The position numbers and the translations under genes are program-made. A stretch of 64,000 bases of DNA from Spirosoma montaniterrae (GTDB lineage Bacteria; Bacteroidota; Bacteroidia; Cytophagales; Spirosomataceae): the NCBI RefSeq assembly GCF_001988955.1, contig NZ_CP014263.1:558001-622000 (forward strand). Reading direction: 5' to 3'. The notes beneath the pieces are model-generated. The model had not been told where the DNA came from. It saw nothing but the letters and a program-made list of their open reading frames with translations, and searched no databases. Every line of letters starts with the position of its first letter. The stretch's first letter is position 1. This document shows, piece after piece, positions 27,017-35,674 of the stretch.

Positions 27017-27155
27017 GGAACACAGATTGAACGGATGCGACAGATTCACACAGATTATTGGTAGGTCAACTAAACAGCAAGCTGGGTGGCCGTTGCCATA
27101 CGGCTTGTACCAAAAAATCTGTGTCAATTCGTAGTATCCGTTCAATCTGTGTTCC
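27017..27155. repeat. Inverted repeat, CACAGATTNAACGGAT family (copy 1)
   Basis: The 20-base arms 27017-27036 and 27136-27155 (GGAACACAGATTGAACGGAT) are exact inverses, with a second CACAGATT arm pair nested inside. A related, longer perfect repeat is at 53487-53593. It fills the gap between the tubulin-like and actin-like genes. Confidence 0.8.
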
Positions 27156-27170
27156 AATTCCCTTTCCCAT

Positions 27171-30100
27171 ATGCCACATATACTTCGCATCGACAACGAC
27201 CCCAACGTTAGTCAGCAAAATCATCAGGGCTGGACCGGCACCCAAAGCGGGCTGACCGGTAGCCGTATCGAACACATTAAAGATACGTTATCGGGCGGCA
27301 GCATTGCGGCCAAAGCCGGTACGTCGATTCCATCGCCGTTTGCGCGGCTGTATTTGTTCGACACGGCCTTTCGGCTGGTAAAAAACGACGCAAACCCGCG
27401 CGAACTGACACTGTACCACGTGCTGGTGTCGCACGCGCTCGACATGCTCGAACTGCTGTTTCAGGCGGGCAATAGTCCCGACCTGACTTACCGCGTCTGG
27501 AACCGGACCGAACGATTAAGTGCGCTAAACCAGAAAAACGGCACGCCCACGGCGTCAGGTGCGCTCGTGCAGCGGCATTCGCATCAGATTCTGGCGAAAG
27601 CCCTCGAACTCGACCTCCGGGGCGATCTGGCAAATCTGTACCAGTTTACACTTATCTACTACAAAGGTGCCCTGCTGGGCGGCACCTCGCCCCTGACGCT
27701 GGTATTTACCTCGCCCAACTGGGAACAGGAACGGCAGAACAAATACATCGAGTCGCCCCGCAGTACCAACGGGCGGGTGTTGTTTCAGAACGAATACGTA
27801 TCGCTGGCCGAACGCGACGAAGCTTTTGTGACCTACCTGCGCCGGTTATACGATGGAGCCGGTAATCAGTTGCTGGGTGGTTTCAAAGAGTACCTGTACA
27901 AAGTATTTTTCGATAGCCCGGTGCCGCTGCCGATAACGCCCAATACTACGCTCGATAGTTTTGAGCCGATTCAGATTGGGGGCGAAAGCAACTCCGTCTT
28001 GCAGGTGTTGCCGGGGCTGGCCCTCTACAAAGTTCGAGAAGCCGATTTGCTACAGGATATTGAGCAGGGCAGCGACTTCGTGATGGAGCCAACGGCAACC
28101 CACTACCAGCGCGAAACACGGCACGGTGCCCCAACGGGCGTTCGCAAACCGCTGGCCGTAGCGTCACGCATGGAAGTGAGTGGTCGGTACGTTAAAAATA
28201 CGCCCTGGAACCCGCAAACGGTGGTCATGCGCTCGTCGCTGAACAACCTTGCCGAGGGAGGGCTGCTGGCCGACCGTTACCTGCCGGGAGTCGACAACGT
28301 GAAATACCCGTTTGTGACGACCGACGATTTTCTGGAGGACTTCCTGATTCGGATGCCGTTCAAGATTAACAATGCCCGATTCCTGACGGGCGTGCCGGGC
28401 GATACCGACGTGCTGCTGCCGATACGGAAAGAGTACTTCAATTTCTTCACCACCGACGACCTGAAACGGCAACTGAGCATCCGCGAAGAAAGCCGGGGCA
28501 TGGATCGGGTGCTGATTGTTGCGCTACGGATTCCGATTCGGAATAACCGCAGCGTCGATTTTCGCAAAGAATACAACCTCGGCAAGCCCGAAACGGTGAT
28601 TGATTTCCGGGCGGGGCTGGCGTTTTTCCCATTCTATCGCATCACCGTGCCCGAACCCGACTGGCAGCGACTCAACCAGTATACCGTTATGCTGGCCGAC
28701 TGGAGCGACTACGAAACGGGTTTCCAGCCTGCTACCTCGCTGCGTTTTTTCCAGATTCCGAACGTGGTGAATAACCAGCCGGTTGGGGTCAATACGCCGG
28801 AAGTGCGTTCGCCGAAGTCAGAACAGCCCGCGTCGTATTATTACAAGGTGGCGCAACCGTTCGATCTGGCTGAGGTGCGGCTGGAGCGCAATGGCATTCC
28901 GTATCGCGGGCTGGTGTTGCCGCAGTTTACGCTTATCGACCAGAAAGGCTATAAGCCCTTCACGTTCGCTATCGACTTCGGCACTTCCAACACGCACATT
29001 GCCTATACCGATGCCGTAGCGGGCGGGGTCGATCCAAAAGCACTGACCATCAGCGACGACCGGGTAAATCTCGACAAAGACGAGTTGCAGATGGTGATGC
29101 TCAACAAACCGTATGATGGTACCGACAAAACCACCTACGAGCGGTATCGGTTGCCGGTAAGTTTCGGCAAAATTACGCCGATGGAACCCCTCATCCGGCG
29201 CGAATTTATACCGCCTATCATCGGCAAAGAATTTGGTTCGCCGTTTGCTTTCCCGCTTCGCACCACGGTTTACGAAAAAAGCGGTTTCACCGATAGCCGC
29301 GATAACTTGTTCAGCAAGGTCAATCTCGGCTTTAACATCGACCTTGAAAGTGGCAACACGGGCGTAAACCACTATGTAACGAACCTGAAATGGCTGTTTG
29401 AAAACCAGCCCGCCGATACGTTGAACCGGCCCCGTGTTCGGGCATTTTTCGAGACGTTGCTGCTATTGATTCGTAACAAAATCGTGCTGAATCAGGGCGA
29501 TATATCAAAGGCGGGCGTAGTCTGGCTGGCTCCGTCGAGTATGCGGGCCATGACCGAAGAAAGTCTGGTGCAGGAGTTGAAACAGGCATTCGAGAATGTG
29601 TTCGGTCATACGCGCAACTTCCGCGACATACCCGTACCGGAGTCGCTGGCTCCCTATTATTACCTGGTAAAACAGGGCGTAAAATCGTTTGCCGATACAG
29701 TCAACGTAGACATTGGGGGTGGCACAACCGACATTATGCTGTTCATGCGGCAGCAGGACCGTTACCTCAACACGTCGTTCCGGTTTGCCGGATACGACAT
29801 CTGGGGCGGTGGCCTGAACGAGCAGGGCTACCCGTCGCATCGCAAAGACAATGGCTTTGTCGAAAACTATAAGAAGTACCGCAAAACGCTGCAACAGGAG
29901 CAGGGGCTGGAGTTTGCCACGCTCGATACGTTCCTGAACACGCCCGAACTGACCGCCGAAGACATTGTCAGCCTGTTGTTTAAGTACAACGATCAGTTCA
30001 AGTTTGTGCAGTCGATTCAGGATGGCAAACCGGCCATGCGTCTGGTGCTGTACCTGCACTATGCGTCAATCGTGTATCATTTGGTACAGGTCATCGAATC

Positions 30101-30719
30101 GCACGGACTGGGGCTGCCGCGCTACCTGACCTTCACGGGGCGCGGGAGTCAGTACCTGAACATGCTGGGGTCGCTGCCCCGCCTGATTACGTTTACGAAG
30201 ATGCTGTTCCGGTCTTATACAACGCTGCCGGTTCCGCCCGATTTTGAAGTATTGCTAACCAACAATCCGAAAGAAACGACCGCCAACGGGGCTGTTCTGT
30301 TCGAGAACTCAGGCAGTGAAAAATCGCAGTACGAACGTCGGGAAACCAGTTCGTACTGGGGGCAGCAACTCGACAAAAGCACGCCCTTCGAGTATCGCCG
30401 AACAACTATTGGCGAGGCCCGCGCCCAGAAAGATTTCCACGATTCGGTGCTGCTGAACGTGAAAAGCTTCCTGGAGAAAACACTGCTCGACCGCGACGTT
30501 GCCTATTTCCTGCGCGAATACAATATTCAGACGCCAGAGAAATACTACGAGTTTCTAACCGGCTCCGACGTTACGCGGGGCGGGCGCATCTACGATAGCT
30601 ACATGCTGGCGCGGATGGGCATGGAACGCAGCCCGAATGAAGCTATTTCGGAAACGTTCTTCTTCCTGCCGCTCAAACACGCACTCTACGAACTGTCGAA
30701 ATTTATCGCCGAAGGCTAA
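27171..30719 (+). CDS. Large protein with C-terminal actin/Hsp70-like ATPase domain (SrfB-like layout)
   Basis: 1182 residues. FAIDFGTSNTHIAY (Asp 602, phosphate-1 loop), VNVDIGGGTTDIMLF (Asp 847, GGGTTD, phosphate-2) and YLTFTGRGSQYL (G990, adenosine motif) appear in the order and spacing of the actin/Hsp70/MreB superfamily. The 590 residues before the first loop have no family I recognise; the protein's size and an ATPase core placed late resemble the SrfB group, which I offer only as a comparison. No signal peptide or membrane helix, so it should be cytoplasmic. It is central in the operon, right after the tubulin-like gene. Confidence 0.75.
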   Translation: MPHILRIDNDPNVSQQNHQGWTGTQSGLTGSRIEHIKDTLSGGSIAAKAGTSIPSPFARLYLFDTAFRLVKNDANPRELTLYHVLVSHALDMLELLFQAGNSPDLTYRVWNRTERLSALNQKNGTPTASGALVQRHSHQILAKALELDLRGDLANLYQFTLIYYKGALLGGTSPLTLVFTSPNWEQERQNKYIESPRSTNGRVLFQNEYVSLAERDEAFVTYLRRLYDGAGNQLLGGFKEYLYKVFFDSPVPLPITPNTTLDSFEPIQIGGESNSVLQVLPGLALYKVREADLLQDIEQGSDFVMEPTATHYQRETRHGAPTGVRKPLAVASRMEVSGRYVKNTPWNPQTVVMRSSLNNLAEGGLLADRYLPGVDNVKYPFVTTDDFLEDFLIRMPFKINNARFLTGVPGDTDVLLPIRKEYFNFFTTDDLKRQLSIREESRGMDRVLIVALRIPIRNNRSVDFRKEYNLGKPETVIDFRAGLAFFPFYRITVPEPDWQRLNQYTVMLADWSDYETGFQPATSLRFFQIPNVVNNQPVGVNTPEVRSPKSEQPASYYYKVAQPFDLAEVRLERNGIPYRGLVLPQFTLIDQKGYKPFTFAIDFGTSNTHIAYTDAVAGGVDPKALTISDDRVNLDKDELQMVMLNKPYDGTDKTTYERYRLPVSFGKITPMEPLIRREFIPPIIGKEFGSPFAFPLRTTVYEKSGFTDSRDNLFSKVNLGFNIDLESGNTGVNHYVTNLKWLFENQPADTLNRPRVRAFFETLLLLIRNKIVLNQGDISKAGVVWLAPSSMRAMTEESLVQELKQAFENVFGHTRNFRDIPVPESLAPYYYLVKQGVKSFADTVNVDIGGGTTDIMLFMRQQDRYLNTSFRFAGYDIWGGGLNEQGYPSHRKDNGFVENYKKYRKTLQQEQGLEFATLDTFLNTPELTAEDIVSLLFKYNDQFKFVQSIQDGKPAMRLVLYLHYASIVYHLVQVIESHGLGLPRYLTFTGRGSQYLNMLGSLPRLITFTKMLFRSYTTLPVPPDFEVLLTNNPKETTANGAVLFENSGSEKSQYERRETSSYWGQQLDKSTPFEYRRTTIGEARAQKDFHDSVLLNVKSFLEKTLLDRDVAYFLREYNIQTPEKYYEFLTGSDVTRGGRIYDSYMLARMGMERSPNEAISETFFFLPLKHALYELSKFIAEG

Positions 30720-30745
30720 AGCCGCTCGGCGGCTGTCGGCGGCTG

Positions 30746-30849
30746 TTCAGGACTTATGTCCTGAACAACTTAACAGCGGACATTCGTCCGCGTAGTACCC
30801 AATGCGGATGAATATCCGCCATCAAAAAGGTCGGGACGTATGTCCCGAC
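30746..30849. repeat. Four-hairpin nested palindrome, GCGGAY family (copy 2)
   Basis: Hairpins at 30746-30765 (TTCAGGAC/GTCCTGAA), 30776-30791 (GCGGAC/GTCCGC), 30804-30819 (GCGGAT/ATCCGC) and 30830-30849 (GTCGGGAC/GTCCCGAC) match the copy at 25397 in order. Paired changes (C-G to T-A; GGG/CCC to AGG/CCT) keep each stem. Loops stay at four bases in all stems here. Lies between the actin-like gene and the next. Confidence 0.85.
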
Positions 30850-30870
30850 CAGCGTCCAGCTAAACCCGTT

Positions 30871-32133
30871 ATGAGACAACCAACTATTTACGTTTTGGGG
30901 CTTGCCCTGCTGTTGACTGAATCCGTTGCGCTTGCCCAGACTGATTCGGCCCGGAATGCGCCCAACCCGACAGCTATCGGCATGATTCGGGCCACGCTCG
31001 AATTTCTGGCAACCGACGAAAAATCGTTCGGTAGGGTTCCTAACCCAATCTGTCAGCCCTGTAGTACCTACGAAGAGCTTACAGCCTTTGCGAAAAAGAA
31101 CCGACTTCGGGGGGGCGACGAATTAGTTAACGATGCCCGTCGGGAGGCCCGGAACGCACTTCAAACGAACCCGGCCACGTTGCCCGCCACCTTACAGGCT
31201 TTTCTGCTCGACCGTGTTGCGGGTGGTACTAAAAGCAACCGAAAGCAACTGCCGACATTCGCGACGTTTCAGCAAAAGCTGAGCGCAGCCGCCGGAGGGC
31301 AACCTGCTGAAACAGAACCCATTGTTGCTGCCGACGACTCCGCACTAACCGACACTGCCAGCGCAGCTACCGACGAAACGCTAACCACTGAAGCAGAGCT
31401 TGAAACTGACCCTACTACCGCAAAACCATTGTCAATTATGCAGTACTTACCCCTGATTTTTTCGCTTATCAGTTTAGTTGGTGTTGTGCTGTTATGGATA
31501 CGTAGTCAGAACAGGAGCGAACCCGTTAAACAGAGTTATGACGGCCAGATTGCCGCCCTGCAAGACCGCATAAAACGGCTGGAAGACGCAAACAGGCAGT
31601 TAAGAAACCAAACTGAGCCTCGGCCCGGCAACCCAACACCTCGACCACAACCCTCTGCTCAGTCGCAGCAAACACCGGTTCAGCCGCGTATGCCGATGGC
31701 TGAGTCAGAACCTACTTCGCCCGCTGCCGACGTTGTGCCACCGATAGTTAGTGCAACGCCACCGCCCGCGTCTTCCCCAATAGCTGGCCCAATGCCAAAT
31801 AGCTTCCGCTCAACCCCATCGCTGTTATATGGGCGAACGGCTGATCTGGGCGACGGCTTCAGCAGCAGCGGCTTATCGGCCACTCCTGACCGCGACACCG
31901 TATTTGAGATTCATCGGCAGACCGATACGCAGGCCGTATTTCAGGTAAGCGATCAGCCCGACCTGCAACGGCTCGCCCTGTCGGACCCGTATTCGTATCT
32001 GAACGACACCTGTAGCTATCAGATGCAGCCCCGGCCCGGTAGCCGGATTCGGACGGAAAAGCCGGGTAAGCTATCTTTGCAAGGCGATAAATGGGCCATT
32101 GTTGAGAAAGCCCAGATTAGCTTTCTCAGCTAA
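30871..32133 (+). CDS. Single-pass membrane protein with coiled coil and Pro-rich linker
   Basis: 420 residues from the ATG at 30871. A signal peptide ends near SVALAQ (residue 22), followed by a helical domain with CQPC (about 61-64). A membrane helix lies near 191-210 (YLPLIFSLISLVGVVLLWI), then a short coiled coil (AALQDRIKRLEDANRQL), a Pro/Ser/Gln-rich linker of about 100 residues and a C-terminal domain of about 100 residues (FEIHRQTDTQAVFQVSDQPDLQRLAL). If the signal peptide is used, the C-terminal half is cytoplasmic and could meet the actin-like or tubulin-like protein. No family recognised. Followed after 17 bases by the last gene of the operon. Confidence 0.7.
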   Translation: MRQPTIYVLGLALLLTESVALAQTDSARNAPNPTAIGMIRATLEFLATDEKSFGRVPNPICQPCSTYEELTAFAKKNRLRGGDELVNDARREARNALQTNPATLPATLQAFLLDRVAGGTKSNRKQLPTFATFQQKLSAAAGGQPAETEPIVAADDSALTDTASAATDETLTTEAELETDPTTAKPLSIMQYLPLIFSLISLVGVVLLWIRSQNRSEPVKQSYDGQIAALQDRIKRLEDANRQLRNQTEPRPGNPTPRPQPSAQSQQTPVQPRMPMAESEPTSPAADVVPPIVSATPPPASSPIAGPMPNSFRSTPSLLYGRTADLGDGFSSSGLSATPDRDTVFEIHRQTDTQAVFQVSDQPDLQRLALSDPYSYLNDTCSYQMQPRPGSRIRTEKPGKLSLQGDKWAIVEKAQISFLS

Positions 32134-32150
32134 GATATGCCACGCTTACT

Positions 32151-33548
32151 ATGACGATTGACGAACTGCGCGAGTGGATTAAAGACGAAATTGTACTGCA
32201 CGAAGGCGACGTGGCCGAGTGGGAATGGCGCAAAAAGGGCCTGACCACCGAAGCCAAAGCCATCGGTTTGTCAGATGCCGATTTCAGCCGGTTGGTCAAT
32301 CAGGTAAGCTTGAGTGTTCAGCCCGATTTTGGTAAAATCAGCGTTGTTCGCGACAGTATTCTAACGCTGGCCCGGCAACGACGCGGCAAACTGACCCCCG
32401 CCGACGTAGAGACACTGGTAAAACAGGCCGAACCAGCGCGGCTGTCGCGGGCGTTTGTGGCTGATAAGTGGATACCGGCACTGGTCCAAACGCTGCCTGT
32501 TGAAACGGAGGCCGTAACGCCACCGCCCGTTGTTGAGAATGCTCCGATTGTTGAACCGGCAACAACGCCCGGCGAAACTGCCGAGAGTATGCGCCGGAAA
32601 GTCACGGATAGCTTAGACGATTTCAAAGGACGGATTCCCGCTCCAGCCATTCGGTCATTGTTTCGAACCATTAATTTCGACGAAGCCGAACTCGCCGTTG
32701 CCATCTGGAGTTACCTCCAAATCCATGAGTACGTTCCTGAGCGTGAACTCATTAGTGATTCGCTTCGTGAGAAGTTGGTGTCGACCGACTGGCGGGTTCG
32801 CCAGCCCGAACCAGAATTATCGCCCCTTCCCCGCGAACAAGACCTGCCACCACCGCCTGCACCCATCGTGCACACGTTTACAGCCACGCCCGGTCGGGTA
32901 CGCAGCGGGCAGGACGTTCGGCTCGAGTGGGACGTGGCTAACCTGCTGGCTGTTACGGTCGATGACGTGGGCGAAGGGCTGAGTCCGCAAAACTGGGCGC
33001 GGGTCAACCCCCGAAAGACCACCGAGTATACCCTGTTCGACGCGCTGAACAACCCGCTCAGCACTGTGCGTGTAGAAGTGATCCCGAGTGACCGCAGCGG
33101 CTTATACGGTGTGCTGTTCGCGCTGGCCCTGCTGGCCCTGATTTATTTCTTCATACGCAATACAAACAATACGAGTCAGCAGCGGCAAACTGACCCGCCT
33201 GCTCGGGTAGAAAAGCGGGACGTGACTGAGCCGGCACAACCCCGAAAGAAGCAAAGAAGGCAGGAAACGGCGTCGGTGTCTACCGATGAAGCTTCGGATT
33301 ACCGCACACAGCTACCAGCTCCGAAAAAGGAAATAGAGACCGACTACGACGAAATTCTGGACGATGCCGGGCAGTTTGGCGAACGCAAAGCCCGCAAAGG
33401 CAACCGCTGGGGCCTCTGGACCGACGATGGCTGGCTTATTCGACCCAAATACGACGACATTACCGAATTTCGCAACGGTCGGGCCACGGTCATCAACAAT
33501 GGCAACGATTACCAGATCGACCCCGAAGGCAAGCGCATTCGGGAGTAA
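32151..33548 (+). CDS. Membrane protein with N-terminal helical repeats, Ig-like segment and WG-type C-terminus
   Basis: 465 residues, no signal peptide. Two similar helical regions (about 1-105 and 150-215) are joined by a Pro-rich linker. Residues about 245-310 (FTATPGRVRSGQDVRLEWDV, TVDDVGEG, NPRKTTEYTLFDAL) look like an Ig-type strand domain. A membrane helix lies at about 319-335 (YGVLFALALLALIYFFI), then a Lys/Arg-rich tail, and a C-terminal WG-repeat-like unit (GLWTDDGWLIRPKYDDITEFRNGRATV). TATCTTTG at 32072-32079 inside the previous gene could be an internal -7 box. Function unknown; operon position suggests an adaptor at the membrane. Confidence 0.68.
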   Translation: MTIDELREWIKDEIVLHEGDVAEWEWRKKGLTTEAKAIGLSDADFSRLVNQVSLSVQPDFGKISVVRDSILTLARQRRGKLTPADVETLVKQAEPARLSRAFVADKWIPALVQTLPVETEAVTPPPVVENAPIVEPATTPGETAESMRRKVTDSLDDFKGRIPAPAIRSLFRTINFDEAELAVAIWSYLQIHEYVPERELISDSLREKLVSTDWRVRQPEPELSPLPREQDLPPPPAPIVHTFTATPGRVRSGQDVRLEWDVANLLAVTVDDVGEGLSPQNWARVNPRKTTEYTLFDALNNPLSTVRVEVIPSDRSGLYGVLFALALLALIYFFIRNTNNTSQQRQTDPPARVEKRDVTEPAQPRKKQRRQETASVSTDEASDYRTQLPAPKKEIETDYDEILDDAGQFGERKARKGNRWGLWTDDGWLIRPKYDDITEFRNGRATVINNGNDYQIDPEGKRIRE

Positions 33549-33555
33549 GGCCAAG

Positions 33556-33624
33556 TTATTACACAGAGATGCACAGAGGGTATACAGAGATAATATGATA
33601 CTCAGCGAATCTCTGTGCTATAAT
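33556..33624. repeat. Inverted repeat, ACACAGAGAT family (copy 3)
   Basis: TTACACAGAGAT on the left and ATCTCTGTGCTATAATT on the right form an imperfect hairpin between two convergent genes. A likely bidirectional terminator. Confidence 0.65.
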
Positions 33625-33630
33625 TAAATC

Positions 33631-34572
33631 TTATTCGGCAACAGTTACCTGCAAGTTCTGAAACTTCACCGCCGTCTGGCCCGCAATGAAGCCAACGCCG
33701 TTGCCGCGAAACTTCCGAAAATCGTATGGACTGGTTTCAATTTCCTGATCGTTGAGGTAGAAATGTAGCTTCTCCTGTTCCTTTATAACGGTCAGTACGT
33801 TACGATCCATTTTGGCCGGGAAACCAATCGGTGTCTTCTTTCCGGGCATGTAGGCGGCAAAGGTGCTGCCGTCGCGCGTCGATTTGATAATTACCTCTTT
33901 CTGACCAGCCAGCATAAACTGAGTCAGATTATCAACGTCCTGCACGCCCAGTAGCAAGCCTCCTTCGGGCGATTCGCCCGGTGGGCTGCTCATCTCGACC
34001 GAAATCGTAAACGATTGGGCCTTGTTGAGGTCCATGCTGGCGGGCAGATCAACATAGCAGCGGCCTACACTCTGGATGGCTTCGGCGGTTCGGCGGATGT
34101 AGAAACTGCTGCGGGCAATCTCAAATTCGTATCCCTTGCGTTTGCCCTGCAACCACCGATGCTTGTTGTTCGTAAAGTTGTCGGTAAACGTGAGTGCAGC
34201 AGTTTTTTTAGCTGGAGCTTTCGTTGTAACGGTTTCCTCTGTGCTGGACTTCGAAGTGGGCTTTGCGGCAACGGCTTCGGCTGTTTTGGCTACCGGTTTC
34301 GTGGTGGCAGCTTCTTTATTTTTTGGTCCGGTTATATCGGCAACCGGGGCTGGCTCGGTGGCTGGTGGTTGCGGCTTCGGCGAAACCGGCGCGGGTGTGT
34401 TTGTTGCCACGGTCGGTTGATCTGACGAACGCAGGGGTGTAGCCTTAAAGACAACTTTTTGCCACTCACTCGATGCCGAATACAGCGTTGGTTTGGGCTG
34501 ACGCCTGGCCGACGATTGCCCAAAAGCACTGATCGCCAGACCACAAAATAGTATGAATAACGTGGAGCGCAT
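33631..34572 (-). CDS. Secreted protein with Lys/Pro/Ala-rich linker and jelly-roll (LamG-like) C-terminus
   Basis: 313 residues. A signal peptide ends at SAFGQ (about 19). A disordered Pro/Lys/Thr/Ala-rich stretch (about 45-135) leads to a beta-rich domain (about 137-313): FTDNFTNNKHRWLQG, FTISVEMSSPPGESPEGGLLLGVQD and KLHFYLNDQEI are typical of concanavalin-like jelly rolls that wrap a ligand. The genes at 34584 and 35675 are co-oriented, and the trio ends against the cytoskeletal-type operon. Ligand not known. Confidence 0.7.
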   Translation of the reverse strand: MRSTLFILFCGLAISAFGQSSARRQPKPTLYSASSEWQKVVFKATPLRSSDQPTVATNTPAPVSPKPQPPATEPAPVADITGPKNKEAATTKPVAKTAEAVAAKPTSKSSTEETVTTKAPAKKTAALTFTDNFTNNKHRWLQGKRKGYEFEIARSSFYIRRTAEAIQSVGRCYVDLPASMDLNKAQSFTISVEMSSPPGESPEGGLLLGVQDVDNLTQFMLAGQKEVIIKSTRDGSTFAAYMPGKKTPIGFPAKMDRNVLTVIKEQEKLHFYLNDQEIETSPYDFRKFRGNGVGFIAGQTAVKFQNLQVTVAE

Positions 34573-34583
34573 AGCGTTTCTGG

Positions 34584-35669
34584 TTAAAACGAAAGAGAAA
34601 TAACTGCCGTTGGCTGACCTGCCTGAATGCCGGGTCGCCAGGTAAGTGTTCGGGCACGTTGAGCCGCCTGTTGTTCGCGTTGGTTTGCCATTCCCCGGAT
34701 AAATGTCAGCACCACGTCGGTGGCAGCTATCAGCATAGCTCCGCGTGTGGCTAAAAAATATCGATGGTGATGCGCGTTCGCTTGCTGATAAAAAGGTTCA
34801 GCGACTGCTGCGTTGCGTTGTTGTTGATAGAGTGCGTAGTCAGTTTGGGCTTTTTGGCGTTCCAGCAAGCCATAAGCTACCAACCCGTAGCAACTAATTG
34901 CCAGAACCGGGCGCAGGCCAATACGCGGTTTGGGCGTTTGCACAAATATGTTGCCAATGCCCGGAGCCACAGCCGAGAGCAGTGCCCAGGCCGGGCCAGT
35001 ATAGCGTCGCTTTTGGGCGAGTGTGGTGTCGGGCTGAACAAGGGCCGGATTTGTTTCTACGTTGGGCGTTGCCGGTGCCGAAGCCGACCGACTGACCGGC
35101 GTTTCGGCGATGGGTTTGTCGGCCTGTTTTGTCTCGCGCGGGGCTTCATTGACAGCACGTTGCGGTGGTGTAGCGGCTGGAGTGGCTTCCGCCACGGGCT
35201 TTTCGGCTTTGGGCGAAGGCGTTGCTGTTCGCGATTCGGTAGCCGTTGGCGCGGGAGATTGTTGAACCGGACCTGCCGCAATAGCGGTTGGCTTGCGCGG
35301 GGGTTTATCCGCCAGTGGTGGCGTAAGCGCACCCGCCCGGAGCAGCACGTTTACCCGAATTTCTTCGTTTAGCGTAATACCGTTAGCTTGGGCGTCCCAG
35401 AGAATCCGGCGGTCAGAGCCGGCGTCGATGTTAGTGCCCCAATGGCCCGTTACAAACTCTGCCGCAGGCTTGATGGTCGAGCCGCGCCGACGGCTTTTTA
35501 TGTCAAAATAGACCGAATCGCCGGGCCGGGTAGTGAGCAGGTCGTACCGAATCTCGATTTTTGACGAATCGATAACGCGAATTCGCACATTCTGAATTGG
35601 GTTCTTCCGATCCTGAGCCTGCGCGGTAGTTATCAGCAGAAAACCGATGAAGAGAGAAAAATAACGCAT
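34584..35669 (-). CDS. Secreted or membrane-anchored protein with Ig-like N-terminus and Pro/Ala-rich linker
   Basis: 361 residues. A signal peptide ends at TTAQAQ (about 19). Residues about 25-110 (IQNVRIRVIDSSKIEIRYDLL, VYFDIKSRR, RRILWDAQANGITLNEEIRVNVLL) form a single beta-sandwich. A Pro/Ala/Thr linker follows (about 120-220), then two hydrophobic helices (WALLSAVAPGIGNIF; VLAISCYGLVAYGLL) and a helical end. The same N-terminal layout is known in Bacteroidota proteins of unknown function that sit by gliding or secretion genes, but I cannot assign a role. Stop and next start are 11 bases apart. Confidence 0.65.
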   Translation of the reverse strand: MRYFSLFIGFLLITTAQAQDRKNPIQNVRIRVIDSSKIEIRYDLLTTRPGDSVYFDIKSRRRGSTIKPAAEFVTGHWGTNIDAGSDRRILWDAQANGITLNEEIRVNVLLRAGALTPPLADKPPRKPTAIAAGPVQQSPAPTATESRTATPSPKAEKPVAEATPAATPPQRAVNEAPRETKQADKPIAETPVSRSASAPATPNVETNPALVQPDTTLAQKRRYTGPAWALLSAVAPGIGNIFVQTPKPRIGLRPVLAISCYGLVAYGLLERQKAQTDYALYQQQRNAAVAEPFYQQANAHHHRYFLATRGAMLIAATDVVLTFIRGMANQREQQAAQRARTLTWRPGIQAGQPTAVISLSF

Positions 35670-35674
35670 GGCGA

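Noticed and set aside
27171-30719. Naming the actin-like protein SrfB
   Set aside because: Only the layout (large N-terminal part, late actin-like core) is alike; no SrfA or SrfC partner is seen.
30746-30849. Reading the hairpins after the actin-like gene as a simple terminator
   Set aside because: No T tract follows any stem, and the genes on both sides are co-oriented and seem to belong to one operon.
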